Shown: positions 35,541 through 43,750 of the stretch, one piece after another
Numbering within the stretch: the stretch's first letter is position 1
How the letters are laid out: each line of letters opens with the position of its first letter
NCBI GenBank assembly: GCA_022750155.1
Contig: JAKIWG010000003.1
Location: 35,351 to 99,350 of the forward strand
Reading direction: 5' to 3'
DNA length: 64,000 nt
Source: Thermoplasmata archaeon
Lineage (GTDB): Archaea > Thermoplasmatota > Thermoplasmata > Lutacidiplasmatales > UBA184
Position numbers and translations under genes: made by a program
Notes under the pieces: generated by a model
Database searches by the model: none
Seen by the model: only the letters and a program-made list of their open reading frames with translations
Told to the model about the DNA's origin: nothing

Positions 35541-35975
35541 TCAGATCGGTCCGGGGTCGAGGTCGAGCGTCCGAAGTCCGAGGGATTCGTTCATCGGTCG
35601 ACCAAAGGTCCGCCCCGGGAACGTCTCCAAGCAGACCTCACCGACCACCGCCACCGTTGCCCGCAGGAGGTGCCCCCCAATGACCTGATGGTGCGGGTTC
35701 GCCAATTGGGCGTGGAGGTGGATCGAAGGTCCTTCGTCGAGCGACGCGATGGACCCCTGGAGCCCGACCAGCTCGTGGGGGGTGTCGATGTGTTCCACTT
35801 CGTACTCTCGCCCGGTCCAGTAGCCGAGATCGGCCGCCTTGATCATTCCGATCCCCGAGACCACGGCCGCCGCGCGGATTCCCCGTTCCCGAGCGGCCTG
35901 ACCGATCGCGGCGAACAGGTCCTGGCCGTCGTCGAGACGCAGCATCACGTGAGAGCCTTCCTGGACGGTTTGCAT
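35541..35975 (-). CDS. PPC-domain (DUF296) protein
   Basis: A 144-residue single-domain protein of the PPC/DUF296 family. It has LFAAIGQAARERGIRAAAVVSGIGMIKAADLGYW, DTPHELVGLQGSIA, the histidine-rich SIHLHAQLANPHHQVIGGHL, and ends with the strand TFGRPMNESLGLRTLDL, all typical. In plants this domain is joined to AT-hooks; stand-alone archaeal forms form trimers with a metal site and have unknown roles. It is divergent from larE across a gap with a perfect inverted repeat. Confidence 0.88.
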   Translation of the reverse strand: MQTVQEGSHVMLRLDDGQDLFAAIGQAARERGIRAAAVVSGIGMIKAADLGYWTGREYEVEHIDTPHELVGLQGSIASLDEGPSIHLHAQLANPHHQVIGGHLLRATVAVVGEVCLETFPGRTFGRPMNESLGLRTLDLDPGPI

Positions 35976-36018
35976 CCTCGGGCACAGGCCGACCCACCGT
36001 AAGGAACTGCCGGGGGAC

Positions 36019-36045
36019 GCGGGTGGTCACTGAAACACCACCCGC
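36019..36045. promoter_or_regulatory. Perfect 9-bp inverted repeat between DUF296 and larE
   Basis: GCGGGTGGT and ACCACCCGC flank a 9-nt spacer (CACTGAAAC) in the divergent gap, 44 nt upstream of the DUF296 start and 73 nt upstream of larE. It could be an operator bound by a dimer or an RNA hairpin in a leader. Confidence 0.45.
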
Positions 36046-36117
36046 CGCAGGCGTTGCGGGCCGAGTCCCCGGAGAGGGAGGCAAACGGTTTCCCTACCCC
36101 GGAGTACCAACCCATCG

Positions 36118-36939
36118 GTGCCGCCCCATTCGTCCGGGAAGTTCGCCGACGCCCCCGAGCCTCCCTCCAAGATCGTGGAGTGGTTTCGGGCGGGGCCGCC
36201 CCCCCTCGTCGCCCTCTCCGGAGGCGTCGACTCCGCCGCCGCGGCGACCCTCGCCCGCGACGCGTGGGGGGAACGCGCGGTCGCCGTGACGCTCACCGGT
36301 CCCGCCATCTCCGCGCGCGAGACGTCGCGGGCCCGAGAGGTGGCCCGGGAGATCGGGATCGAGCTCGTCGAGCTCCCGGTAGACTCGATGTCTTCGGAAG
36401 GGTACCGATCCAACCCGTCCGACCGCTGCTACTTCTGCCGGTCCACCGAGACGTCCGTCCTGCGAACCTGGGGTGACTCGAAGGGGATCTCCCGGTACGT
36501 GGACGGGGTCCACCTGGACGACCTCGGCGAGGACCGACCGGGGCTGCGGGCGATGGCCGAGGCGGGATTCGAACATCCCCTGCTCTGGGCCAGATGGCGG
36601 AAGTCGGAGGTTCGGAACTTCGCCCGGGAGCGCGATCTTCCGAATTGGGACCAGCCGTCCGACGCCTGCCTCGCCTCACGTATCCGCCACGGCCAGCCGA
36701 TCACGGTGGACGGCCTGCGCCGCGTCGAGCGCGCCGAGAGCTTCCTGACCGACCTCGGGTTCCGCCGGGTCCGGGTCCGCGTGGACGATGGGGCGGCGCG
36801 GGTCGAGGTCGACCCCGAGGAGGTCCCCCGCCTGGAATTGCCCGAGGTCGCCGAGGCGACCCGGTCTCACCTCCTCCGTCTCGGGTTCCGGGAGGTCCGC
36901 ATCGACCCTCACGGATACGCTCCGCGGCCCGGGGCCTGA
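36118..36939 (+). CDS. larE: LarE-type ATP-dependent sulfur transferase (PP-loop)
   Basis: A 273-residue PP-loop ATPase with ALSGGVDSAA (34-39), DRCYFCRST (Cys104, Cys107) and PSDACLASRIRHGQP (Cys184). LarE adds sulfur to the pyridinium precursor of the nickel-pincer cofactor. In some members the single Cys is consumed as sulfur donor; members with all three cysteines hold a [4Fe-4S] cluster and can act catalytically. The three-Cys type is present here. LarA/B/C are not in the window, so the end use is open. It starts at GTG 36118 and is followed by uvrB after 16 nt. Confidence 0.88.
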   Translation: MPPHSSGKFADAPEPPSKIVEWFRAGPPPLVALSGGVDSAAAATLARDAWGERAVAVTLTGPAISARETSRAREVAREIGIELVELPVDSMSSEGYRSNPSDRCYFCRSTETSVLRTWGDSKGISRYVDGVHLDDLGEDRPGLRAMAEAGFEHPLLWARWRKSEVRNFARERDLPNWDQPSDACLASRIRHGQPITVDGLRRVERAESFLTDLGFRRVRVRVDDGAARVEVDPEEVPRLELPEVAEATRSHLLRLGFREVRIDPHGYAPRPGA

Positions 36940-36955
36940 TCGTCGGGGGGAACCG

Positions 36956-39040
36956 ATGCCGAAACAAGCCTCCAAGGGTTCGAGCGTTGGACCCGCGCCC
37001 GCTCCCGCGACCTCGGCCGTCACCGGTCGATTTTCCCTCGAAACGGAGCTCGTGCCCCAAGGGGACCAACCGGCCGCGATCGACCAGCTGGCCGAGCAGG
37101 TCGCAAGTGGGGAGAAGTTCGTCACCCTGTTGGGCGTCACCGGATCCGGCAAGACGTTCACGATGGCCCACGTCGTCAATCGCCTGCAGCGGCCGACGCT
37201 CGTCATCTCCCCGAACAAGACCCTCGCCGCGCAACTCGTCAGCGAGTTCCGCGCGCTCTTCCCGAACAACGCGGTCGAGTACTTCGTCAGCTACTACGAC
37301 TACTACCAACCGGAGGCGTACGTCCCCCAGATCGACCTCTACGTGGAAAAGGACGCTTCGATCAACGAGGAGATCGACCGATTGCGTCATCGAGCCACCC
37401 AGGCGCTGCTCACGCGACGGGACGTGCTCATCGTCGCATCGGTGAGCTGTATCTACGGCCTCGGCTCGCCGGAGGACTACCGGTCGGGTGTGGTCGAGCT
37501 CCATCAAGGGGAGGAGCGGCGTCGCCAGGAGTTCCTCGAACAACTGGTGCGCACGAAGTACGTCCGCAACGACATCGAGCTCAAGCGAGGCCGATTCCGG
37601 GTCCGCGGCGGGACCGTCGACGTCATGGGCGCGGGGGAAGCCGTCCACCGGGTCGTGTTCGAAGGGAACACCGTCGCCTCCATCCTGGAGCTCGACAAGG
37701 TGACCCAGGAAGAGATCCGGGAGGTCAGTGAACTGACCATCTTCCCCGCCACCCACTTCATCACCGTCGACGAGCGGATCGAGCGGATCCTCCGCGAGAT
37801 CGACGAGGAGAAGGTCGAGCGGGTCGCCGACCTGCAACGCCAGGAGAAGATCGTCGAGGCGCAGCGCCTGAAGAGCCGCACCGAGTACGACATCGAGATG
37901 ATCCGGGAGACGGGCTACTGTTCGGGCATCGAGAACTACGCCCGATACTTCGCCGAGCGGAAGCCGGGGGATCCGCCCTACACGCTCCTCGACTTCTTCC
38001 CGGCGGACTCCCTCGTCTTCATCGACGAGTCCCACGTGACGGTTCCCCAGCTCCAGGGGATGTACAAGGGAGACCGCTCCCGCAAGGACAACCTCGTGGA
38101 GTTCGGCTGGCGCCTCCCCTCCTGCCGCGACAATCGGCCGCTCAAGTTCCCCGAGTTCCTGGGGCATGTTCCCCAGGTCGTCTTCGTCTCGGCGACGCCG
38201 GGGGCGTTCGAGCGGAAGGCCTCCAAGGTCGTCGTCGAGCAGATCATCCGGCCCACGGGCCTCGTGGACCCGGAGATCGAGGTCCGGCCCGTCAAGGGCC
38301 ACATCGCCGACCTCGTCCAGGAGCTCAAGGTCGTCACGGGCCGGGGCGAACGTGCCCTCGTGACCACCCTCACCAAAGCGACCGCCGAGGAACTCTCCAA
38401 CTATCTGGCCAATCTGGGGTTCAAGGTCCGTTACCTCCACTCCGATGTGGAGACGATGAAGCGGATCGAGATCCTCCGCGACCTGCGCGTCGGTCAGTTC
38501 GACATCCTCGTGGGGATCAACCTGTTGAGGGAGGGCCTCGACCTCCCCGAAGTGAGCCTGGTCGCGATCCTCGATGCCGACAAGGAGGGATACCTTCGGA
38601 GTGAGACCTCGCTCATCCAGACGGCCGGCCGGGCCTCGAGGAACGTGCTCGGGAGGGTCCTCCTGTACGCCGACCGGACCACGGGCTCGATGGAGCGGGC
38701 GATCGGCGAGATGCGCCGACGCCGGACCGCCCAGGTCGAGTACAACGCGGCCCACGACATCGTGCCGACCTCGATCCGCAAGGCGGTGCGATCGCTCCTC
38801 GCCCCCGAGGCGGAAGCCGCGAGCGGAGACCTGTCCGTCGAGGGGCTCGGGAAGCGTTGGAAGGACAAGCTCCCGTTGTTGTTGGCCAACCTCGAGGAGG
38901 AGATGCGCCTCGCCTCCGAGCGGCTCGATTTCGAGGAGGCGGCGCGCATCCGGGACCGGATCCGCGAGCTCGAACGCCGAGCCATCGAAGAAGGAGGGCG
39001 GCGCACCTCCCAATCGGCCCAGAGGCTGCGCGCCCGGTAG
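36956..39040 (+). CDS. uvrB: Excinuclease ABC subunit UvrB
   Basis: The damage-verifying helicase of bacterial nucleotide excision repair. The 694-residue product is complete: GVTGSGKT Walker A (60-67), FVSYYDYYQPEAYVPQ beta-hairpin region, IDESHVT motif, FVSATPG, GINLLREGLDLPEV, QTAGRAS helicase motifs, and a C-terminal UVR domain (MRLASERLDFEEAARIRDRIREL) that contacts UvrC. The first 25 residues are extra. UvrB is a bacterial gene found in some mesophilic archaea by transfer; uvrA and uvrC are not in the window. Start ATG 36956 has GGGGGG upstream. Confidence 0.96.
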   Translation: MPKQASKGSSVGPAPAPATSAVTGRFSLETELVPQGDQPAAIDQLAEQVASGEKFVTLLGVTGSGKTFTMAHVVNRLQRPTLVISPNKTLAAQLVSEFRALFPNNAVEYFVSYYDYYQPEAYVPQIDLYVEKDASINEEIDRLRHRATQALLTRRDVLIVASVSCIYGLGSPEDYRSGVVELHQGEERRRQEFLEQLVRTKYVRNDIELKRGRFRVRGGTVDVMGAGEAVHRVVFEGNTVASILELDKVTQEEIREVSELTIFPATHFITVDERIERILREIDEEKVERVADLQRQEKIVEAQRLKSRTEYDIEMIRETGYCSGIENYARYFAERKPGDPPYTLLDFFPADSLVFIDESHVTVPQLQGMYKGDRSRKDNLVEFGWRLPSCRDNRPLKFPEFLGHVPQVVFVSATPGAFERKASKVVVEQIIRPTGLVDPEIEVRPVKGHIADLVQELKVVTGRGERALVTTLTKATAEELSNYLANLGFKVRYLHSDVETMKRIEILRDLRVGQFDILVGINLLREGLDLPEVSLVAILDADKEGYLRSETSLIQTAGRASRNVLGRVLLYADRTTGSMERAIGEMRRRRTAQVEYNAAHDIVPTSIRKAVRSLLAPEAEAASGDLSVEGLGKRWKDKLPLLLANLEEEMRLASERLDFEEAARIRDRIRELERRAIEEGGRRTSQSAQRLRAR

Positions 39041-39202
39041 GCGCCCAGCGCTGGCGTACCGCCCGTCCCCAGGCGGTTCGAATCGCCGGCTGACCTCGAC
39101 CCTCGTCGCGGGTGGGCCTGAATGGCTCACGCGTGGACCGCGCCAGGGAATCTCAGCACCCTCCGACGTCGGCGCCTCCGTGGACCGCGCGACCTCTCCG
39201 GC

Positions 39203-39212
39203 GGATTCATAG
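39203..39212 (+). promoter_or_regulatory. Possible TATA box of the beta-helix protein gene
   Basis: GGATTCATAG lies about 22-31 nt before the GTG at 39234. Confidence 0.3.
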
Positions 39213-39233
39213 CCCGAGGGCCGATAGGCCCGC

Positions 39234-41882
39234 GTGGCCGCGAAGCGCCGATCTCGGGTCGGCCGGCTGATGCCCGCGGTGCCATTCGTCCTGGTCCTGC
39301 TCCTCGTGATCGCATGGCCCGGGACCGCGCCGCGGCGCCCCCCACCCGCCGCGCACACCGTTCCCACCGTTCCGACGCGTGCGTTCCCGCAGGCGAGGGG
39401 TCCCGTGACGTTCGAGCACCCGTTTCCGGCCGGCCCGTTCGCCGACGCCCGCGCACGTACCCCGACGCTCGGAACCGGGACCACGTACTATCTCGCTCCG
39501 AGCGGCAGCGACAGCAACTCCTGCGGCCCGAGCACCCCCTGCCGGCAGGTGGCGCGCGCCCTCGCCCTCGTCGGAGCGGGCGATACGATCGAACTCGCCA
39601 ATGGTACGTACATGGGGTTCAACATGACGTCGCTCTCCGGCGCTCGGGGCAACCCGATCACGCTGTGGGCGCCCGGCGGGGACGCCGTGATCGCCGCGCC
39701 GGGCTGCTACATCGAGAACTGCGACAACATGTACATGGTGTTCTGCTCGTGGATCGTCCTCGATGGGCTCCGAAGTTACGATGCGGGGCGCTCGGAGATC
39801 CGCATCGACCGCTCCGACAACATCACCGTGCGCAACACCGTGTTCGGGAACGGGACGACCCTCGGCGCGAACGGGGCCAACCTGTTCACGGACATCGCCA
39901 CCAATCTCACGATCGAGTTCGACGACGTCTACGGGTCGGTCTACTCCCACGGGATCTACCTGTCGGCCGGGTACAACGGCGACGGGATCCCCGGATACCG
40001 CACGGAGTTCGGGGACGTGATCCGCAACAATGTGCTCTACGACAACAACTGGACCGGGATCCAGATCGCCGGGGGGATCAACGAGACCGTCGAGCAGAAC
40101 ATCTTCTACGGGAACGGGGCCGGGGGTTCCGGGGCAATCAGCCTGAGGGGAATCGTCGCCTCGCGGATCGTGAACAACCTGATCTACAACGAGTCCGGCG
40201 GCGGGATCATCCTGTACTACGGCAGCGACGCCCCGACCCCCAACTCCGGCAATCTGGTCGCGTACAACACCGTGCTCACGACGAGTACCGGGCGCTACGG
40301 GATCTACCTGAACGGGAGCGGCGCGACCAACACGCTGCGGGACAACATCCTCTACACCGGCGATCAGACCTACTGGTCATCGATATTCTATTCCACGACG
40401 GTCGACCGCAACGCCACGGACAGCGACTACAATCTCCTCCAGAATGTCATGGACCCCTCCGGGAACTACTCGCTCGCCCAGTGGCAGGCGCTCGGGCGCG
40501 AGTCCCACTCCCTCGCCGCGGCACCCTTCGCGGTGTTCGTCGACGCGACCGCCGCCGATTACCACCTGGCACCGAGCTCGCCAGCGATCGGGGCGGGGAT
40601 CGGGATCGCCGCCGTCCCTGTCGACCTGTCGGGGACCCCGCGTCAGACGACGGGGTCGACCGATATCGGCTGTTACGCGAGCGGCGTGGGCGCCCTCGCC
40701 GTGACGGTGCACGCCACCCCGGTTTCCGGAACCGTACCGTTGACGGTCTACCTGAACAGCACTCCCCGGGGCGGGGTACAGCCCTACACCTACGACTGGA
40801 ACTTCGACGACGGGTTGCCCCACTCCAGCACCCAGAACACGTTACACACCTATCGGGTCACGGGGGACTTCCCCGTCCGTCTCCAGGTCACGGATTCGTC
40901 CCTCCGCGTCGCGAACGGGACCGTGCACGTCACCGTCTCTCCGAGCCCGCTTGTGCCCATGCCCAGTGCGGCCCCGCTCGCCGGCCCGGCTCCGTTGAAC
41001 GTGTCGTTCCGTGGCTCCGCTTCGGGAGGGGAACCGCCCTACACCCCGTGGCACTGGGACTTCGGCGACGGGTCGAACTCCTCCCTGCAGAACCCGAATC
41101 ACACCTTCGCCAGCGCGGGGACCTATCTGGTTTCCTTCACCGTCACGGATAGCACTCCGACGTCCAAGTCCGGCACGGTGAAGATCACGGTCGGACCGAC
41201 GCCGCTCGTGGTGACGGCGACGGCATCGCCCGGGACGGGGGTCGCGCCTCTCCGGGTCTCCTTCGCGGCGGCCCCGACGGGCGGAGAGCCGCCGTACTCG
41301 TATGCCTGGCAGTTCGGGGACGGCGCAGGCTCCCCCCTTCCGAATCCGAGCCACCTCTATCCTTCGTCGGGAACCTACGCCGCGTGGCTGTTCTTGAACG
41401 ACTCGGCAGCCCCCCGGGATATGTCGACGGTCATGGTCCACGTGCTGGTCGACCCCCAACTATCGGTGAACCTGACGGCGGTCCCTGCCGCGATCACCAT
41501 CGGGGGAGGCACGGTGTTGACCGCTTCGGCGCACGGCGGGACTCGGTCCTTCGAGCGCTATGCGTGGGCGCACCTTCCGTCGGGGTGTTTCTCCGCGAAC
41601 CGTTCCACCCTCTCCTGCACGCCTACCTCCGTGGGTTCGTGGAACGTCACGGTCACGGTCATGGATTCGGGGGGCGACACCGGATCGAACGCGACGGGAG
41701 TCGAAGTCCGTAACACCACGGGGGCCGGAGGAGGAGGTGGAGCGACGGCACCTGCCGGCGGAGCCCCCGCGTGGGAGTGGCTCTCCGCGAGTGGGCTCCT
41801 CGCGGCCGGCCTGGTCGCCGCCTTCGTCCTGATTCGCCGGCATCGACCGGGGTCGGGGACCGACTCTCCCCCTGGAAGGTAG
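39234..41882 (+). CDS. Secreted right-handed beta-helix protein with PKD repeats and membrane anchor
   Basis: An 882-residue surface protein. A signal segment (residues 13-28) is followed by TYYLAPSGSDSNSCGPSTPCRQVARAL, the typical start of parallel beta-helix (PbH1) proteins. Many N-rich coils follow to about residue 480 (RNNVLYDNNWTGIQIAGG, RIVNNLIYNESGGGIIL). Then come three PKD-type Ig domains (YDWNFDDGLPHSSTQNTLHTY, WHWDFGDGSNSSLQNPNHTF, YAWQFGDGAGSPLPNPSHLY), a fourth Ig-like domain, a Gly/Ala linker and a C-terminal membrane helix with a basic tail. It probably binds or cleaves polysaccharide; no catalytic residues are identified. Start GTG 39234. Confidence 0.87.
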   Translation: MAAKRRSRVGRLMPAVPFVLVLLLVIAWPGTAPRRPPPAAHTVPTVPTRAFPQARGPVTFEHPFPAGPFADARARTPTLGTGTTYYLAPSGSDSNSCGPSTPCRQVARALALVGAGDTIELANGTYMGFNMTSLSGARGNPITLWAPGGDAVIAAPGCYIENCDNMYMVFCSWIVLDGLRSYDAGRSEIRIDRSDNITVRNTVFGNGTTLGANGANLFTDIATNLTIEFDDVYGSVYSHGIYLSAGYNGDGIPGYRTEFGDVIRNNVLYDNNWTGIQIAGGINETVEQNIFYGNGAGGSGAISLRGIVASRIVNNLIYNESGGGIILYYGSDAPTPNSGNLVAYNTVLTTSTGRYGIYLNGSGATNTLRDNILYTGDQTYWSSIFYSTTVDRNATDSDYNLLQNVMDPSGNYSLAQWQALGRESHSLAAAPFAVFVDATAADYHLAPSSPAIGAGIGIAAVPVDLSGTPRQTTGSTDIGCYASGVGALAVTVHATPVSGTVPLTVYLNSTPRGGVQPYTYDWNFDDGLPHSSTQNTLHTYRVTGDFPVRLQVTDSSLRVANGTVHVTVSPSPLVPMPSAAPLAGPAPLNVSFRGSASGGEPPYTPWHWDFGDGSNSSLQNPNHTFASAGTYLVSFTVTDSTPTSKSGTVKITVGPTPLVVTATASPGTGVAPLRVSFAAAPTGGEPPYSYAWQFGDGAGSPLPNPSHLYPSSGTYAAWLFLNDSAAPRDMSTVMVHVLVDPQLSVNLTAVPAAITIGGGTVLTASAHGGTRSFERYAWAHLPSGCFSANRSTLSCTPTSVGSWNVTVTVMDSGGDTGSNATGVEVRNTTGAGGGGGATAPAGGAPAWEWLSASGLLAAGLVAAFVLIRRHRPGSGTDSPPGR

Positions 41883-41974
41883 CAGTGAACTAAACCCAGA
41901 CTCGAGCCGCCGCCTCCGGGGGGGTGCAGCTCCCGACGGGAAGGGTCGCAGATTCAGCGGGTTCGACAGGTCGG

Positions 41975-42994
41975 CTAGTTTTGTGGGAGTCCCGGAAATC
42001 GCTCTGGATATCGATGGGCCACCCGCTCCTCGATCGCCTCGACCGGCTCGATGAGGACGTCGGCGGGATCCAGATACCGCGAGAGGACCGACATCACCGG
42101 CCGGGCCGCGGAGGGCACCGGGACCCGCCCGGGTCGCTCCGAATCGGTTTGCCCGAGGCCGGCGAACAGCACCTTTCCGGAGGCCTCGGCGAACAGGAAG
42201 GGGTAGACCTGGCAATCGGCCGTCAACTCGTTGAGGAGTTGGGAAGGTCGGGCGCTCGCCCGGAGCGAACCGCGGACGAAGATCACCTCGGCGATACGAC
42301 GACGGCCGAACGGAGGGACTCGGGCGAGCGAGAGCATGCTGCGGGGCTGAATCACCGCGGCGAGGTCCTCCGCTCGGGGGTCGTGGTGCTCGTGGACGGA
42401 TTCGGCCGAGAGCGCATGGGAGGCGGTGCGCTGGCGGTCCGTGCGGATCCGGCCCTGCGCGAGGAGCAGGCTGCGACGCGCGGCGGTCTCCGAAGAGGTC
42501 CGGAGTCCCCGGGGGTACCCGGCGGGCGGCTCCGCTCCCCCGAACCGGGCCCACAGCCCGGAGTAGTCATAGAACACGGGAACGGATCCGGACCCGCGGA
42601 CCACGAGAAGCTGTGCCGCGCGCTCGTCCCCCGCGAGGGGATCCTGAACCGGCCGAGGTCCCGCTTCGGTCTGTCGGAAGAATATCCCGAAGAGCACGTG
42701 GACTCCTGCCCATAGGAGGACGCACTCCGGGTCCGAACTCCAGCGCTCGGATTGGACCGAGCGCTGCGCCAGGGTCGGTCGGGCCAGGAGGAACTCGATC
42801 GCCGCGAAGCCGCAGGGGCCCGGATCCGGTACTATCGTGTCGTAGAGCCAGCCTTCGGCGTAGATGCGCCGACGGGCCACGTTGTACGTAGAACTGGCCA
42901 GTCCGGAGCTCCTGATCCTCTCGCGCTCGGTCGTTCCGGGATTCGCAAGAATCGCCAGGGCGGCACGAAACTCGGCGGGTGACAATTCTCGCAC
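41975..42994 (-). CDS. Putative winged-helix transcriptional regulator
   Basis: About 339 residues. The N-terminal 60 residues look like a winged helix (ELSPAEFRAALAILANPGTTERERIRSSGLASSTYNVARRRIYAEGWL); the rest has no recognised domain, lacks membrane segments and ends with VEAIEERVAHRYPERFPGL. GTG 42994 is chosen over TTG 43042, as AT-rich boxes (43024-43050) would then sit at promoter distance. It is divergent from the small surface protein and the Asp-box gene and could control them. Confidence 0.6.
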   Translation of the reverse strand: MRELSPAEFRAALAILANPGTTERERIRSSGLASSTYNVARRRIYAEGWLYDTIVPDPGPCGFAAIEFLLARPTLAQRSVQSERWSSDPECVLLWAGVHVLFGIFFRQTEAGPRPVQDPLAGDERAAQLLVVRGSGSVPVFYDYSGLWARFGGAEPPAGYPRGLRTSSETAARRSLLLAQGRIRTDRQRTASHALSAESVHEHHDPRAEDLAAVIQPRSMLSLARVPPFGRRRIAEVIFVRGSLRASARPSQLLNELTADCQVYPFLFAEASGKVLFAGLGQTDSERPGRVPVPSAARPVMSVLSRYLDPADVLIEPVEAIEERVAHRYPERFPGLPQN

Positions 42995-43087
42995 GGCCGA
43001 ACGCAGTCCCCCGGTGTGGGAGATGGTACAACTTCCGGTCAATAACTTGTAGACTGGTTGAAAGGCCCGCTCCCCATCCAGGGACTG

Positions 43088-43738
43088 ATGGCATTCCGGT
43101 TGGCGAAACCCCCCGCGGCATGGACGTGGATCGCCCTATTGGTGGTCGCTTTCTCGTCGCTCCTGCCGAGTGCGCTCGGTGCGCCTCCGCGATCGCCGGC
43201 CCAGGCCTCGCAGGTCCACCTAGGGTCCACCTCGCGCTACGAAGCGGTTCCCACGTACGCCGTGAACGTGACCGAGAGATACCTGCCGAGCGGCACCAAC
43301 TGGACCCTGGCGGTCGGCGGGCGCATGTGGAACTCGTCGATTCCCTCGATCCTTCTCGCCGAGCCGAACGGAACCTACCCTTATACCGCGTCCGCCCCGA
43401 CGTGGCCCGGCGGCCCTTCGGTATCCGGATCCTTCGTCGTGGCGGGGTCCCCCGTGACGGTCCTCGTGAACCTGACATCCGCCCCTGGTTCGACCGAACC
43501 TCCCGCTTCGGCGGCCAGCTCGAGTGCTCCCGTGTCCCCCTCCTTCGTGTTCGCCCTCGCGGTCGTGGTGCTCGCGAGCGGCGTAGGCGGGGTCCTCGTC
43601 GTGGCGCGTCGGCGAACACGCGCGATCTCCCCGCCCGCACCGCGGGATTCGACCAGGTCGGAGACCCAGGATGCGCCTGCGGGCGGAGCCTCTCGGAGGG
43701 AACCGGAGGACGCGGACCCGCTGGGACACATGCTGTAG
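43088..43738 (+). CDS. Small exported membrane-anchored protein with Ig-like segment
   Basis: A 216-residue protein with an N-terminal signal segment (WIALLVVAFSSLLPSALGA), a domain containing VTERYLPSGTNWTLAVGGRMWNSS and PNGTYPYTASAP, and a C-terminal membrane helix (FVFALAVVVLASGVGGVLVV) followed by a basic, polar tail. The LPSGTNWTLxxGG...NGTYPYT pattern is the recurring Ig-like module of thermopsin and other archaeal surface proteins. It precedes the Asp-box membrane protein by 12 nt with AGGAAGGA before that start, so they are co-expressed. ATG 43088 is chosen over TTG 43058. Confidence 0.7.
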   Translation: MAFRLAKPPAAWTWIALLVVAFSSLLPSALGAPPRSPAQASQVHLGSTSRYEAVPTYAVNVTERYLPSGTNWTLAVGGRMWNSSIPSILLAEPNGTYPYTASAPTWPGGPSVSGSFVVAGSPVTVLVNLTSAPGSTEPPASAASSSAPVSPSFVFALAVVVLASGVGGVLVVARRRTRAISPPAPRDSTRSETQDAPAGGASRREPEDADPLGHML

Positions 43739-43750
43739 GAAGGACGGACG

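Noticed and set aside
39071-39089. T-arm-like GGCGGTTCGAATCGCC downstream of uvrB
   Set aside because: No D-arm, anticodon arm or acceptor stem can be built around it; probably an ordinary palindrome.
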